Shown piece by piece: positions 13,101-27,100 of a DNA stretch of 64,000 nucleotides. The position numbers were made by a program, and so were the translations under genes. How positions within the stretch are numbered: the stretch's first letter is position 1; each line of letters starts with the position of its first letter. Below the pieces are notes generated by a model. It did no database searches. It had not been told where the DNA came from and saw only the letters and a list, made by a program, of their open reading frames with translations. The DNA is from Thunnus maccoyii (taxonomy: Eukaryota; Chordata; Actinopteri; Scombriformes; Scombridae). Where the stretch lies: the NCBI RefSeq assembly GCF_910596095.1, contig NC_056544.1, positions 15,733,155 through 15,797,154 of the forward strand, written 5' to 3'.

Positions 13101-14641
13101 TTATCTTGCTGCCTAGAAACAGGATTATGCAAGTAATAGCATGTTATTTCTCTGTGCTCTAAATCTCAAATTTGACCATAACTAAGAGGTAAAAGTTATG
13201 TTTCACAATGTTAAAATGTAAATGTACAAGAATTCAACTTGCTGACTTGGTGAAAAATGGTCAGGCTAAAGTACAAGAGAACCTCACATGGAGACAATCA
13301 TTTGAACCATGGATTACATGCATCACCATGGTATTATTATGGCATAATTCTATATCATTATGGGCTGAAGCTACTCCCACTACCTTTTCATCCACCTTTT
13401 CATCTTGCACTTTTTAGATCATCCTGTACGGTCTCCACATAGATTTTACTTTTCAAATTCTCTTGTAAATCTTCAGTCTTCCTCTTAGTTCTTTCTATAA
13501 TTACTTTGTCAATAGACAAAAAGATGAATGCACAGTTATCTTTGAACCACATTCCCCCGTGATCAGTTGACAACTCATTACTGTTACTGCTGTAATATAT
13601 TTTTCTGAAGATGATCCAGAGAAAATATTTCTTTCTGAAACTTGTCACTTCCTGTATCCAGAGGAAATTTCCTTGGAAAGATCTACACATTAGTGGGTGG
13701 TTAGAACAATGGTTTACAAATGCCTATTCCTTATTCTTCTGAACTCTTGCATTCATGTAGCATCATTATCTGAGATGACACTGATTTTGTATCATACAGG
13801 GCAGTGTATTTAAAACCCTGCCTGCTGCTATCGTGGCCTTCAGATAAATGGTTTCTAGTGTTTTATGTGCCCCAGGTTAGATTATCCTTTTGAAAGGGTT
13901 GGAGGCCTCAGATGGGACAGATCCACTGTTCTAAAAGGCCACACTGTCTCTATTATGGAGCATTTTCAGTGTACATCAGAGAAGCCCTTCAGAGGTCAGG
14001 AGTTAAACCCTGCTATGTGCTCTGATATCGCACCAGACAAAAGACAGAAAGACGCCTTTTTGAAGGATGACTGGTGGAGCATTGCTTCATGTCCTTGAAA
14101 ATTTTTAACTGTGTGCTTGCTTGCATAAATGGCTAGTGTGTGTATGTGTTTGTACACACAGTACCTGTATATGTGCATGCTAATGATTGAATATGTTCTT
14201 GTGTTAAAGAACCATGATATTTTGCATGTTTTGACTAATTTAATGCAAATCACCCACACTTTACATACCGCTGACTGTTCTCATAAGCATAATATAATGT
14301 TTAGGTTGGGTTCCTCTCTTCCAGTTGGCCACTGTTTTCGGTTCATGTCAGTAAGGCATTGAAAATATGTGAAACTTAGTTGACATAGAGGAAATGCATT
14401 AATCTTTCTAAAAACCTATGCTATGCCTTTGCAAATGGTACATGCTAACTTATACACAGTTTATAGTTAATATGCTCAAACACGAAAAAATACCAGTATG
14501 ATTTTTGACTTTCAAAGGGATTGAGAAGGTTTAGTGCTTAATGTATGGCAACTAACCATATTTTAAAATTATTTAAAATATGCGTAGCTTGCAGAGCACA
14601 AGACTTCATTGCTAACATGTATAATATCCTTCTCTGTACAG
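7181..14641 (+). other. per2: per2 intron 1, remainder
   Basis: A+T-rich intron with no convincing exon on either strand. Short diverged repeat pieces resembling GCTGGGTATTG-type elements occur near 8352-8590 and 9258-9400. A G-rich patch lies at 12140-12165. Open frames here are short, lack splice context and look like chance. Confidence 0.6.
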
Positions 14642-15177
14642 ATCAGACCGCTTCCTGTCCCATTCCCTCTGGCAACACCCTTGTGAAAATGGGGTGATTG
14701 TGTTCTGTTATTATCCAGTTAACTAACCTAGAACGAACCCAGGGCAGCACTCCTCCTGATGTCAGAAGATTCAGACTCCAAGTCCTACTGCTTCCCAGTG
14801 CTGGAGGACCAGGATGGAGCCTCAGGATGCAGAGCGTCCACCGCATGCAGCTCCATGGCACAGCTACACCGGATGAGTGGCTACAGCCAAGGTGGGCCTG
14901 ACCTAGGCCTCCCCTCAGAGGGCAGCGACAGCAGCAGTCAGGACCCTCCCGCCTCACCCCACAACCATCGCAAGAACGCTCGCTCCCGCTCCCTCCCTGA
15001 GGAGGACGTGGAGATGAAGAGCAGCGGGTCCAGCGGGAGTGGGAGTGAATCGCACGGCAATGAAAGCCACGGCAATGACAGCCATGGCAACGAGAGCAAC
15101 GGCCATGAGTCAATGGGCAGCTCCAATGGAAACAGCAAAGACTCTGCACTTCTGGAATCTTCTGAAAGTAACAAGAG
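14642..15177 (+). CDS. per2: per2 first coding exon (start codon and Ser/Gly-rich N-terminus)
   Basis: The acceptor TCTGTACAG ends at 14641 and the donor GAG|GTGAGT is at 15177/15178. Translation starts at ATG 14759 with [11 protein letters not shown] 3-codon upstream ORF (ATG GGG TGA) begins at 14689 in the leader. The exon encodes 139 residues plus two bases. Near its end, 15047-15106 is a 15-bp repeat encoding four units close to ESHGN. The ATG context is weak (no purine at -3), so the upstream ORF and leaky scanning could matter, but no other in-frame ATG precedes it in this exon. Confidence 0.85.
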
Positions 15178-18100
15178 GTGAGTGGTGGTTGTGGTAGAAG
15201 CTAGGATGTGTCTTTTGGCATACTTATTTGTGAGTGTAAGTAAGAGAGAACGAGAGAGACTAGAGTGGATGGCATTTGCAAATCCCTTGTTTGAATAATA
15301 GCACCTCTACAATCCAGGAACATTCCTGCATCCAGTGATGTTCAGTCCTCATTGTCTTTTGGTCACAGTAAATCAAACTGTTGATTCCTTTTTTAAGATA
15401 AAACTCTCCTGAGCCAAACAATCCCTAAGTTCTGGGAGGACAGTTAGGATAAGGAGTCAGTAGCAGGAGATATTAAATAAGGCCAACAGTTGCTCTTTCA
15501 AACAGTTTACATGGCTGACAGGAAAACTGTGTTGTAAGATGAGTGCTGTTCTCATTGTGGTCAAACAGCTGCATGTAAAATGAGGTTTGTTGATTTAGCA
15601 ACACAATCATAAATCACCCTTTAAACACAAGCGGTATAAAGCATTAAATATGCAGGATGCCAACACCAGTACATTTGATATCTACCAGTAGATCAGCAGA
15701 AAAGTTAGAAACAACAAATAAATCCCAACTGCAGCAGTCATGGGTCACAAAAAAGGGTCATAGCTGATACATGTCTGTACAAAAAAAAATACATTGAATG
15801 ATTTTCTGTAACAGTGCTAAAAGTAGACCGGAGCTAAACTGTTGTGGAAACACCACAACTTAGTGGAAAAAATTATGCCGGACTTCACTTCTCTTCCTTT
15901 GGCCCTGTAGTCGACCTTATTATCATATTCATGTGGAGCGACATCGCTTAGGCATAAAGGATGAAAATTCATGTGCGATTTGCCATCTGCCATCACAGTC
16001 TGGTTATAATGAATGCAGCTATCAGCCTCAGATGTGTTTGTCAGCATTGACTAGTGTCTGTGCTGTTGATGAATGAGTGATGGCTATCTAGCTCTTGACC
16101 AAATTGAAACTGCTCTCTGGGTTTTCTTTGACCATGAGAGTTCTCCCGCAAAACAAAATCTGAACGGATATTGATTTGAATAATAGCTTTTAAATTATAT
16201 TGCTCTTATCGATGCTCTTCCTGCCAGCTGAGGACCTCCTACAAGTGAGATTGATGTAAATCTGCACAGCCACATACAGACATGCTCTCCGTCAAAACAT
16301 TTAATTCACGGGACTGAGGCCAGATATGAATTCAACATCATTCCGTCTTACCACAACTGTGTTATCATTCACTAAACCTGAACGCGTGCCAGCTCACATT
16401 ACATACAAGTGGCTCACATTTTGCTTCTGGTCTTCATGAAAGCCAACGTTATCTGATTTGTGCATACGACAGAAAACATTGATTTGGTCTTTCACATGCT
16501 GTCTGCATCTGTTGGATCTGTATAAATTCACATCCACCATTCTTCTACATGATGACCAGACACTCTTTCACTTATTCAAGAAATGAAATGTGTTTGATGT
16601 AGATATAAAAGCAGCCACAACCTGCAGTCAGCCTCACAGTACTGAACCTCTTCTGTTTCCAGCCAGAGTTTGGACTTTTATCTATCAAAAAGTTTTTACT
16701 CTTTAGATGGTGTTTATTTTTTTGAATAAGATCAACCACAATTCTTTCACTGCACAGATGTTGGATATCATTTTGTTAAGCTACTCTTGCTTTAATTCAC
16801 AGTGTTACTGTCTATATCAGTGGTTCCCCAACCATTTGAAATGTGTCTACTGTAAGAGATCTGGTGGCACCTTTAGATTTATCGAAGCACTGATCTACCA
16901 AAACTAGGTGAAATATTTAGACAGAGTCACATATATTGATATCTGTGACTGGAAAGCCTTGAGGCCAGTAGTAGATATATGTTAGTGGAGCCACCTGTCA
17001 GTATTTCATCAATCTATCAGGTTTGTTTGTTTGTTTGGGGACTTTTTTTGTTGAGATCTAAATTACAGTGCAGAAGCCAAAGATATGTTTTAGGTAATTT
17101 AGAATCAGTCGTCATTACATAATTTGTCCACCTGAGAAACCGTAAAATACAACATTCTTAAATGACCAAATTAGATGATTCCTATAAAAATGTTAGCATC
17201 TTTCACATGTTTATGTAAACAAAAGTCAAAATCGATAGCTGCTTCAAAAATCCAGTATTCATTTGTTTATACTTTTTGACATAATTGAAACTTTAGCATC
17301 ACTGAATCTGACACTGGTGTGGTGCTACAGCATACCTGGCATCACCACTAGAAAAAAGTGGTGTCCTGTCTGTTTCCTTTGACAAAACATAACTTTTTCA
17401 TTGGCAAAATGATAACAGACATATTATAGTATTCAATTTCCCATCTCTCCCTTGAGTTCCTGTGACAGTACTGATTGAATTAGGGGATGAGGTCGCTTGA
17501 TTTATTGTTTTGAGTGAGTTAACAAAGAAGGCCGCTATTCATCTGCTGTCTGTTACCAGATGTTAAAAGCTTTATTTTACTTTACTGAGCTTGGAATAAG
17601 GTATTTGGTTGAATCATGAGAATAGAACATTTCCAAAAGTCCTGAAAACTGCCCAGACATGACCACAGCATGACCAAAAATAGGTTCCGACACAATGTAG
17701 TCTGCACAGGAGAGAACCAGAGCCTAGAGTCTAGAGTGGTGGAAAAAAATAAAATCAATGTTGCTCCCAGCAGGAAGACTGGATTGATGTCATCTACAAG
17801 GCTGTAGGCCAGAGGCTGGCTTTCTCCTAATGCCAGATGGGTTGTGTCACTGCTTGTTATTGCCATGGTAACGCAGTGTTTGTCTTTGTTTATCACTGGG
17901 CGGAGCAAGCAGAGTTACGTGCGCTCACGTTCGTAATCTCTCACTTTAAGCCGTGCCTCTCTTACCTCACTTGAGTTTTTGAATCCAGATCTTTTTTTTT
18001 TTCTTTTTTTTTTAAAAACACTCCCTTTTCCTGTCTGCATCGTACATTTCTCACACACACACACCAGCTCCCTCGCTTGTCTGACTGCAGCTGCTATTCC

Positions 18101-21100
18101 CTCGCTCACTTTGTTTCTCTATTTCCTTGTTTGTCTCCCTCTCTCATCCCTCCCCCCTCTCTTCTCTCAGTTGAACTTGTAACCTTTTGTACCCATTTTT
18201 TGTAAACTGCTCCCTTAACTCTAAATAGACTCTTTATCTCTCTCTCTCACTTTTTTTTCCAATTTACATTTCTGTCTCTAACTTTTTTCTGTCTTTTTTT
18301 CTCTCTCTACATTTCTCTTTTCTCTCTGTTGCTAATTGAGAAACACGATACCTGACAGCCAAGCCATTTCCACATGCTGAGATGTGGACTTAAATATTTT
18401 TGGTGGACCATGTGGATTAAAGCCATAGCATCAGCCATAAACACCATTTCCTCCTGTCACAAAGATCCTACTTCACCCGTCTGTGGTCCTCAGCTGTATA
18501 TTAGTACAAGAGAGAGAGAGATTGTGGTTGTAGCAGTGTTAGAACAAAGAAAGCTGATGTAAAACAAACAACAGTCCCACAGAATGTTGTTGATTGCCAT
18601 CAAAAGTCACAGTCACATGAAAAGATGGATATCACTCCTCGGGACATATTTACACTAGATTATCTCAAAGACTGGAAGAAGGAGGGAATAGTTAACTTAT
18701 GTAATAAGGTAAAAACTGTTTCATGTTTTATTCTTTCACAACAATGAGTCATATTGAGCAGATGTAATAAGGCTTTTGTGACAAAGCAAGACTTAGGTAT
18801 CAAAATGAAAATAAATCCATGCATATTACCAAATTTAGCACAACTTTAAAGCACAAAATAGTTTTTTTCATAAATATTGTGATAAATCATCACTAACAGA
18901 CCTTTTTCACAGCAGACTTGACTTACTATATCACAGCAAGATAACCACTGGTGTAACTAACAACACTAACGATGGCTCCGTTTCATTGAGTGTTGTAGTG
19001 AGCTGTTACAGTGAGTGAGCACACACAACACCAGAATACAGTCTTTATTATTAAGATTGATTAAACCTGTGCTTTTCCTATTTGGACATGTTAAAATTTC
19101 TGCCATGAAAAAAGTCTGTTGTTTTGCATGTCACATGCTGTAAGTTGAGTGGAGGTCACAAAATACACCTGTATTTTCTAGCAAAAAGTACATTATGAAG
19201 ATAAAGGAACATTCCAAACAAACTTCTCTGCAGCAGGACCTGGAAGGCTTGTGAGGGCAGAGAACAAGAATGCAGCAAAGCACAGAGAAATGAGGAGTAA
19301 AACGACCGCTCACCCACAGTCCTGTACAACTTGACAGAGCCTGAGCTGCTTTAAACTCTGACACAGTGTCAACAGAAGCTGAATTGTGCAGGTGTGCCTC
19401 AAAAACTGATAACTGTGTATTTGATAGTGGTTGGAGAGGCAATTTGTTAATGTTGTAACATCCAAGTAATGTCAGCCTGTTATTTATAGTAACATCTTGT
19501 ATCTGAGAGATGAGTCAGTGTCTCTTGAGAGCTGCGGATTTAGTGTATTAGTTTAGGTATAAGCTTGTAGGCTAATATAGTGGGTCTCACAAGCTCACAC
19601 ACATGCACACATGTTCACTTATGTTACTTAATTTCCTGGAGACTAAAGCCACAGATATACTCCCGAGCTGACACGTACTCGGCCAGCTGTGGACACCACA
19701 GATGCATAGTAGCTCTGTGTATACTACTTTCTAGAGTCCGCTTGGAGGACGCGTCCCACACATGCGCAGTAGGTCGGCGTCTACAGGAAGACAGCGCTGT
19801 GACTATGCAGGGCAAAGTGGAGGTACGCAGATGCCCGCACAGAGCCTACGCATACGCAATATTTTTTTTTCCCAGGATGGCAAAGTCATGGCCTGCCCCT
19901 CTCCGCCTCTGATTGGCTTACCCTGATATTCCTACCTTAACGTTAACCAGTCTTACTCCTCATGCATGAACCTAACCAACCAAACCAATAAAGGCAATGA
20001 GGACTAGCCAATCAGAGGCAGAGTAGAGTGGGTCATGACTTTGCCATCCTGAGAAGAAAAATTTTGCTATGCATAAACCCTCAGATGATGAAATTTCCAT
20101 CACGTGGAGTCCAGCAGACTCTTGCATACTTGCAGATGTGGAAGGTATAATTTCAGGTTTACCCTAACAGTAACCATAACCACTGACCCAAAAATGATCT
20201 TTTTCCAAATTGGAGACGCGGCTTTTGTCCCCAGTTGGACAAGCTGTCCCCAATTAACTGGCCTTTAGTCTGAAATTTTTCCCCGAAAGTAGCCTATGAC
20301 AAATGTACAAGCATCATGTTCAAGTGCCTCCAAGTCAGAAAAATTTGCATACATACTGTCAGAAAGCCTTATTTTATAATCTCAACTCGTGAATATGTCC
20401 AGATTGAAAATACCTTATCTTTCATCCAAAAGAAAACAATCATTCACACAATTGTAGTTTGCGTTTATTGTTCTCATTTATTTATCATTTAGAGTTGTAC
20501 AGTTAATTGATAGTCATTATAGAGAAAAACAACATCAGTTTTTAAACCCGCTGGAGCTCCTTTGCCTCACTCATATGCAACTGATTCCCCGTTTTATTCA
20601 TGTTTCTTCAATGTAATGAGATATCCACACACACACACACTTGATGAGGTGAGCGGTCAAATGTTCACACAACCTGTCAGTTGAAGGTCAGAAAAAAAAA
20701 CCTCCTGCACAGAGTAGCAACTAAAACTGACTCCTCTGCCTCTTTTAGCACTTTCCTCTGGTAACATGTTTCCACGACTCACAGACTTACTACCACCTAC
20801 TTAGCCTACTGTCTCAGACACTAATACATGCTCAGTCTGTCTAGTCTAAAACCAGCTGTTGCATTCTTTGGTACTGAAGTCTATATTTGGTAGAATTAGA
20901 TACCTTCTTTTGCTTGGAGAGGCCATTTGTAAAGGTGTTTTCTATTGTTAGCCAGGTAAGCAGGTTATTCATAGTAACCTGGGTTGTAGCTCAGGTGAGT
21001 CAGTATCTTGGACAGCTGTTAATAGTCTTTAGGTAAGCTTGTAGCCTAATACTGTGGACTAAATACACATGGTTCAGTGGAGTGTCTACGTAGTATGACT

Positions 21101-24100
21101 TTGTTGTATTACTACCACAGATACAAAGTTCCTGGCTTTAGGTTAAATTAGCTAAAACTATGCATGGCTTTCTGTGTGTTTATTCTTTTTGTCAATCGTT
21201 TTCCTTTGGATTGCTGCTCTTCTAGCCCCACTCCCATGCTGCCTGGCACTGTTGATTTGTCATAGCAGCAAAACCTGCTATGACAGCTGTAACTAATAAC
21301 ATTATAATAATGTTTTTTTTGTCAAGTATGCCAATGATCCAGCCTGAGCTTTGAGTCATTATCACTGTTATTAGTTACACTTGTATTGTGTCTCAAACAT
21401 ACTAATAGTATATGATTCTACTATATGTCTTTTTTTCAGTTAGTATACAATAAATCAATCTAGCTTACTGTTAAACTAACAAGAAATGACAAATATGCGA
21501 ACTGACAAACTGTGATTTTGGAACGACACTGACAATCAAACTTCACAAAGAGAAAGCAAAATGTGTTTCCAAAGTAAAGATACTTTGTCTGAGATCTTCC
21601 TGGACCATCATCTGCCATTAATTCTATTGTATTTATTTATTTTTACTTTTTATTTTTTGCAGCTGTGAGTATTTCTTCTATCTCTGTTGTGCATTGTTGA
21701 ACAATAGTTAACATCAACAGTCAAAATTCCAGCATATTTAGAGTGCACTCTGAGTATACTTCATTTTCTTTCAAAATGTCCATCATGATAAAGGTTTATT
21801 AAACCACCTTGCCCTGATCGTCACCTTGGGCAGAGAAACTTCCTGCACAAAGTAGAAACTAAAGCAGAACCTCGTCCGCCTCTGTTTTGGCAACACATTT
21901 CCACAGAGGTCAGCACAAAGACTGTGATAAACTGTTTCTAAGTCTCAGACACCAATACAGGTTCAATCTGTCTATTCTAAAGCCAGCTGTTGCATTCTTT
22001 GGTATTGAGGGCTATATTTGACAGAATTAGATACCTGCTTCTGCTTGAGGAGGCTATTTGTAAAGGTGTTTTCTATTCTTAGTCAGGTAAGCCTATTATA
22101 CATAGTAACCTATGTGACGATGAGTCAGAGTCTCTGAGAGATGTCGATTTTAGTGTATTAGTGAAGCGTTAAGCTCGTAGGTTAATACAGTGGATCACAC
22201 ACACACACCTGAGCTGACTGCCTGCATTCTGCATGAGTCTAACCTTGTTGTGTTTCCATGAAAGATACAATGTTCCTTTTTTAAATAAAGGATGTTATTT
22301 TTCCAGACCCACAGATCTAGAAACATGCATGAGAATGATAGGACATGTTAAAACCATCCATGTAAAAAATGTCTTAACTCAAAGTCCACTTTCTAGCTTT
22401 TTTACAAACTTTTAAATTCATCTCCATCTTCCTCAGAAAATGAGAATTTGCTCAGTTTTAATTACGTGGCTTAAGTATGGCACTCCGGTCCTGTGACAAC
22501 AGGCTGTTGTTATAGTGGTGGTTATGATGACAACAGGTACTTAGGATGACAAATGAGGAAAGTCCATCCACTGAGGATGACCATGAGATGTTGTTAAAAG
22601 CTCTGGAAAAGGCTATTATGTGGACCTTGAGTCAATGTCAAACCACTTCTGTCAAACGACTGTTTCTAAGGTCTAAAATAAACGTTCACAGTCTACATGT
22701 GAAATATTCACTTGAAGTTTGTCATTTTATATAATAAATGATATATATATATATATATATATATATTGTTTATAGCAGACATTATACTATAATGATATTT
22801 ACAGTTTCAGGGCTCTAAGTGAGCCCCAAAAGTTCTAGCAGCACCTCTGCTTCCAGTTGTATTTAAGCCCCTAAATCCCTCTCTATTGGAGCCAACCTGT
22901 TGTGCATCCTTTGAGCTACTGAGGCACTTTAAGTCCCCCTGAAGGTGAGACTGACCTCAGAGTTGGAGTGTGGTTTCTTTTGTAACCTCACTCCCAAATG
23001 AGAGATGAAGCTGCATGCACATTGTTCCCTATTCTGTTCCACAAAGGCAAAAATGAGCTGATCTTTTTTAGGCCCATCCTAACAACACTCCATATTGTGA
23101 GACTGAGTATACTTGTTTTTTTATTAGGTCATTTGAGTACCTTTGCAACAGCAGTTGTCTCGGCTGGGTGAGAAGGAGAAGCATGTATGAAACGTGTGAA
23201 ATTTGTGCTTTTGAAATATCACAATATTAAGGTAACATTTTGTACCCAGTTAGTACTTAGCTACTCTTAGATTAGATAATGTGGATTATGTATATTTGTT
23301 AATCTTTAATTGATAAAGTAGACTCTATTCAAAGATTTGGGCAAAATAAACATTTAAGGAACACTTTGACAATGGCTGACATGAATGAAAAGCAGATTTA
23401 AAAACAGTCCTTCTGAATGAGAATCACTCCTCTCTCTTTGTCTCTTCAAGGTAATTTAAGTTACAATTTCTTCTACTTTGTTGCAAAATTTATGATTCTC
23501 CTTCTCACTCTCCCTCACAGCTCCAACTCCCACAGTCCATCTCCTCCTAGCAGCTCAAACGCCTTCAGTCTGCTGAGCTCGGAGCAGGACAACCCTTCAA
23601 CCAGCGGTTGCAGGTTAGTGCACCGACCACCAATGTATCACAGTGTCACACAGTCTGAGTCACATCACAGGACAACAGTCTCATTCTTAGTTTACCACCC
23701 AATGCTGCTTATAAAATGAGATGTGAAAGAGTTAAATATTATTTCATTGTATTTAATCTGACTTTAAGGGACTCTTCATACTTGTTGCCATATCTGACTT
23801 GCCGCTGCACATATGTGTGATTGTACAAATTGCAGTAGTGAGGAATCTGCCAAAGCCAAGACACAGAAGGAAGTGATTAAAACCCTGAAAGAGCTGAAGC
23901 TTCACCTTCCTCCTGAGAAGAGACACAATAACAAATCGTCTACGGTGAACACCCTCAAGTACGCCCTGCGCTGTGTCAAACAGGTGGCAGGTAAAATACA
24001 TTCACATCCAACCTGTCTGTCTTCTCTGTGCTTCTGTCCTTCCTGTGTTTTGGGGTCTGTTCCTATATACCTGCAGTTTCGAAGTCTGTTTTATTGTATG

Positions 24101-27100
24101 TTTCCAATGAGTAATATATACACGAATGTAGTAATTATCTGTACCAAAAGAATGTCTTTTCTCTGGCTCTCAGGAAGAGCAGCAGCTGAGATCCAAAAAA
24201 AATGAAATAAGGATATAACTGAGCAGGAGGGGAAATTTTTTGTAGGCGTAATGGTCATTATAGGCTACCCTGCCTAAACATTTACAGATGGAAATGGGCG
24301 GGAAGGGGTTTAGCACTTAAGTCTACGTATTGGTTGTCGTAGTAAATGACGCATTTGAGTGTAGCAGAGAGACATTATTCATTATTAAAAAATGTCTTCA
24401 GCTTGATTAGATCATCTTGTTATTGTGCTCCTCATTCAAGCTAGTAGAGAATATTGCTCATAATTGTGTGAATTGTCACCTTCCAACCAGTGTTTGTTCA
24501 ATGTTATGTTTTATGTATTAACCAGAATTTGACAAAATCACATTTATTGTTTCTTGCAGCCAATGAGGAGTATTACCAGCTGCTGATGATCAATGACAGT
24601 CAACCTTCAGGCCTGGATGTATCGTCTTATACGATAGAGGAGATAGACAGCATTACTTCTGAATACACCCTGAAAAACAATGTAAGTCATTGAATTATGT
24701 TTAAAATAACAGAAATATTTAAATTTAAAATAAATAAATTCAAAAATACTTGACTGTATCTGAGTAGTTTTTTGTTTGTCCGATTAGTAATTTTCCCATT
24801 ACACTTGTCTCTTCGACAGGACATTTTCGCAGTAGCAGTGTCTCTCATCACAGGAAGGATAGTCTACATTTCTGACCAGGCTGCCTCCATCCTCAACTGC
24901 AAAAGAGAGGTGTTCAAGAACAGCAAGTTTGTGGAGTTCCTGACGCCGCAGGACGTTAGCGTGTTCTACAGCTTCACAACGCCTTACCGCCTGCCCTCCT
25001 GGAGCGTGTGCACAGGAGCAGGTACATATATAACAGCTACATGGCTCTTTTAAGTCACTTTAATAGTAATAACCGAGAGGAGATCCTTCATCATGATTGT
25101 GGTTAGTAAAGATGACAGTGATACAGAGAGATGAGGAGGTCTAGTCACATAATTCACATTGTTTTTAAGTATCGTACATGAGCAAATATAATGAGAAAAG
25201 CAAAAATGAAAGTGAATGAGATCCCTCGACACATTTTCTTGGCGACGTGTCAGTAAAGCACAGGCTGACATTAAGATCAAGTTGACCTGGCCTTAGTCAT
25301 TCATCAAACTGTTAATGTTTGCCACTTCAAGCTGGATAGAATAGACTGTGCTTTCTCAGATGCAAAAGCAAAAATAGGAAAGCAAAGAGGGGGCCACTGA
25401 ATAGGAACACCTTTTAGTCCACCTATTACTTCACAGAAGAATAAAATGTAAAACTGCCTGAGACTGAATGCAGAAATTAAAATGTATTTAATTCCATGGA
25501 AAGAATAGATTAACAACATTGTGACAGCAGAGGCAGTTGCTCAAGAATATTGACTTTTTCTGATTTTCTGTGTGTTTCAGCAACTCAAAGAGCTCATTAT
25601 GTCCTCTCTAGTTTAATTGATAATGGCCACATTGCCTTTTGGGTCAGCAAAAGCTTATGAATTTTATTCAGTTACCTTAAATCTTTTCTACAATAAAAGA
25701 GCAGCCGTTTTTTCTGTTGTGCTTTGTCACCACTATGCCTGGAAATATTTTGGTTAGCCTACCAAATAAAGAACTCTCTGTTTAAATTCATTGCATTTAA
25801 ATACAGAGCTGCGGTCCCAAATGATGTTTTTTGATGGAATTAATCAAAGCTTGAGCGCTTGCAGGAACCGAGACCCCGACTAGCATTCGGCAGGATCACA
25901 TTGCCTTTGAATTGAAACATATCCTTTTTTCCCGTTTCAGAGTCATCCCCGTCTGACTGCATGCAGGAGAAGTCCTTCTTCTGTCGTATCAGGTGGGTGG
26001 GTGTTGGTTCAACCACAGTGTCAGGCCATCTGCTGCTCGTCCCTGTTTGCAATTTTTATTCATCGGTTCATTCCACTCTACATGCTTTTCAATTAGTTTG
26101 TGACATCACATGCGTGTAAACTGTAATCAGATGCTTTTTCCAAGGCAGAGTTATACATATAGGCAGACAGACACACACATATCAAACACACACAGAGACC
26201 TTACTGTACTTGTTGGAAGTTTCCATTGATTGTATTATTTTTTTCACTCCAAATCCTGACAAGTGTCAAACCTTGAACAATAGTAGGACTTTGTTTAAAC
26301 ATAATTCTCAGTCTGATTTGAGTCGTCACCTGATGTAGAAATAAATTTACTTTGCAAAGATTTCATGACAATTGAAGTCTGAAACATGCAAGAGCAAAAA
26401 TTAAAGAATGAACAGGAACATTTATATATGGTTGGGAAAAAGGTAAACACTGCCCCCTTGTGTTCAGAATCTTGAAATCCAAAATTCATGAATGCAAGTA
26501 TGAATGAATAATTGAGAATATTTGTGAATACTTGAATGGAATAGACCTTGGCTTGGCTCTTGGCTTGATTTGGTTTTATTTGACTCTTCTTTTAACTCAT
26601 TTCCAGCGGTGGAAAGGAGTGTGAGGGCGACCTGCAGTACTATCCTTTCCGCATGACACCCTACCTGATGAAGGTCCAAGACACAGTGCATGCTGAGGAC
26701 CAGTTCTGCTGCCTCCTCCTGGCTGAGAGGGTTCACTCTGGTTATGATGGTAAGGGCCCATATACAGGTTTGGGAAGCCAGTTTTATGAATCAGACAAAA
26801 AGTAATGAAAAGCATTCAGGAATAATGTCGCTCCATATATCAAACTATAGCTACACGTTTAATGTAAGTTCCCAGCCACTGTCACATGTCCTGTATTTAT
26901 TATAATGCTCCTGTATGTATTATAATGCTCAGCTACTATTAGCATACATTGTAAGCAAAATCATAATACTCAGTTAAGTAATAAAAGTGCAAATAAAATA
27001 TTGAGATTTTAAAGTAATTATGTAGTGAAATGAGCAGAGAACATCTTTCTCCTGTTTGACTCCTGCTTCTGAAAGATGACTTTTTAAACTAGCCCCAGTT

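Noticed and set aside
13400..13690. 96-codon minus-strand frame in per2 intron 1
   Set aside because: No recognisable domain, no flanking splice signals matched to another exon; base composition is intron-like.
14643..15149. 168-codon minus-strand frame
   Set aside because: Shadow of the per2 first coding exon, which has clean splice sites and protein similarity on the plus strand.
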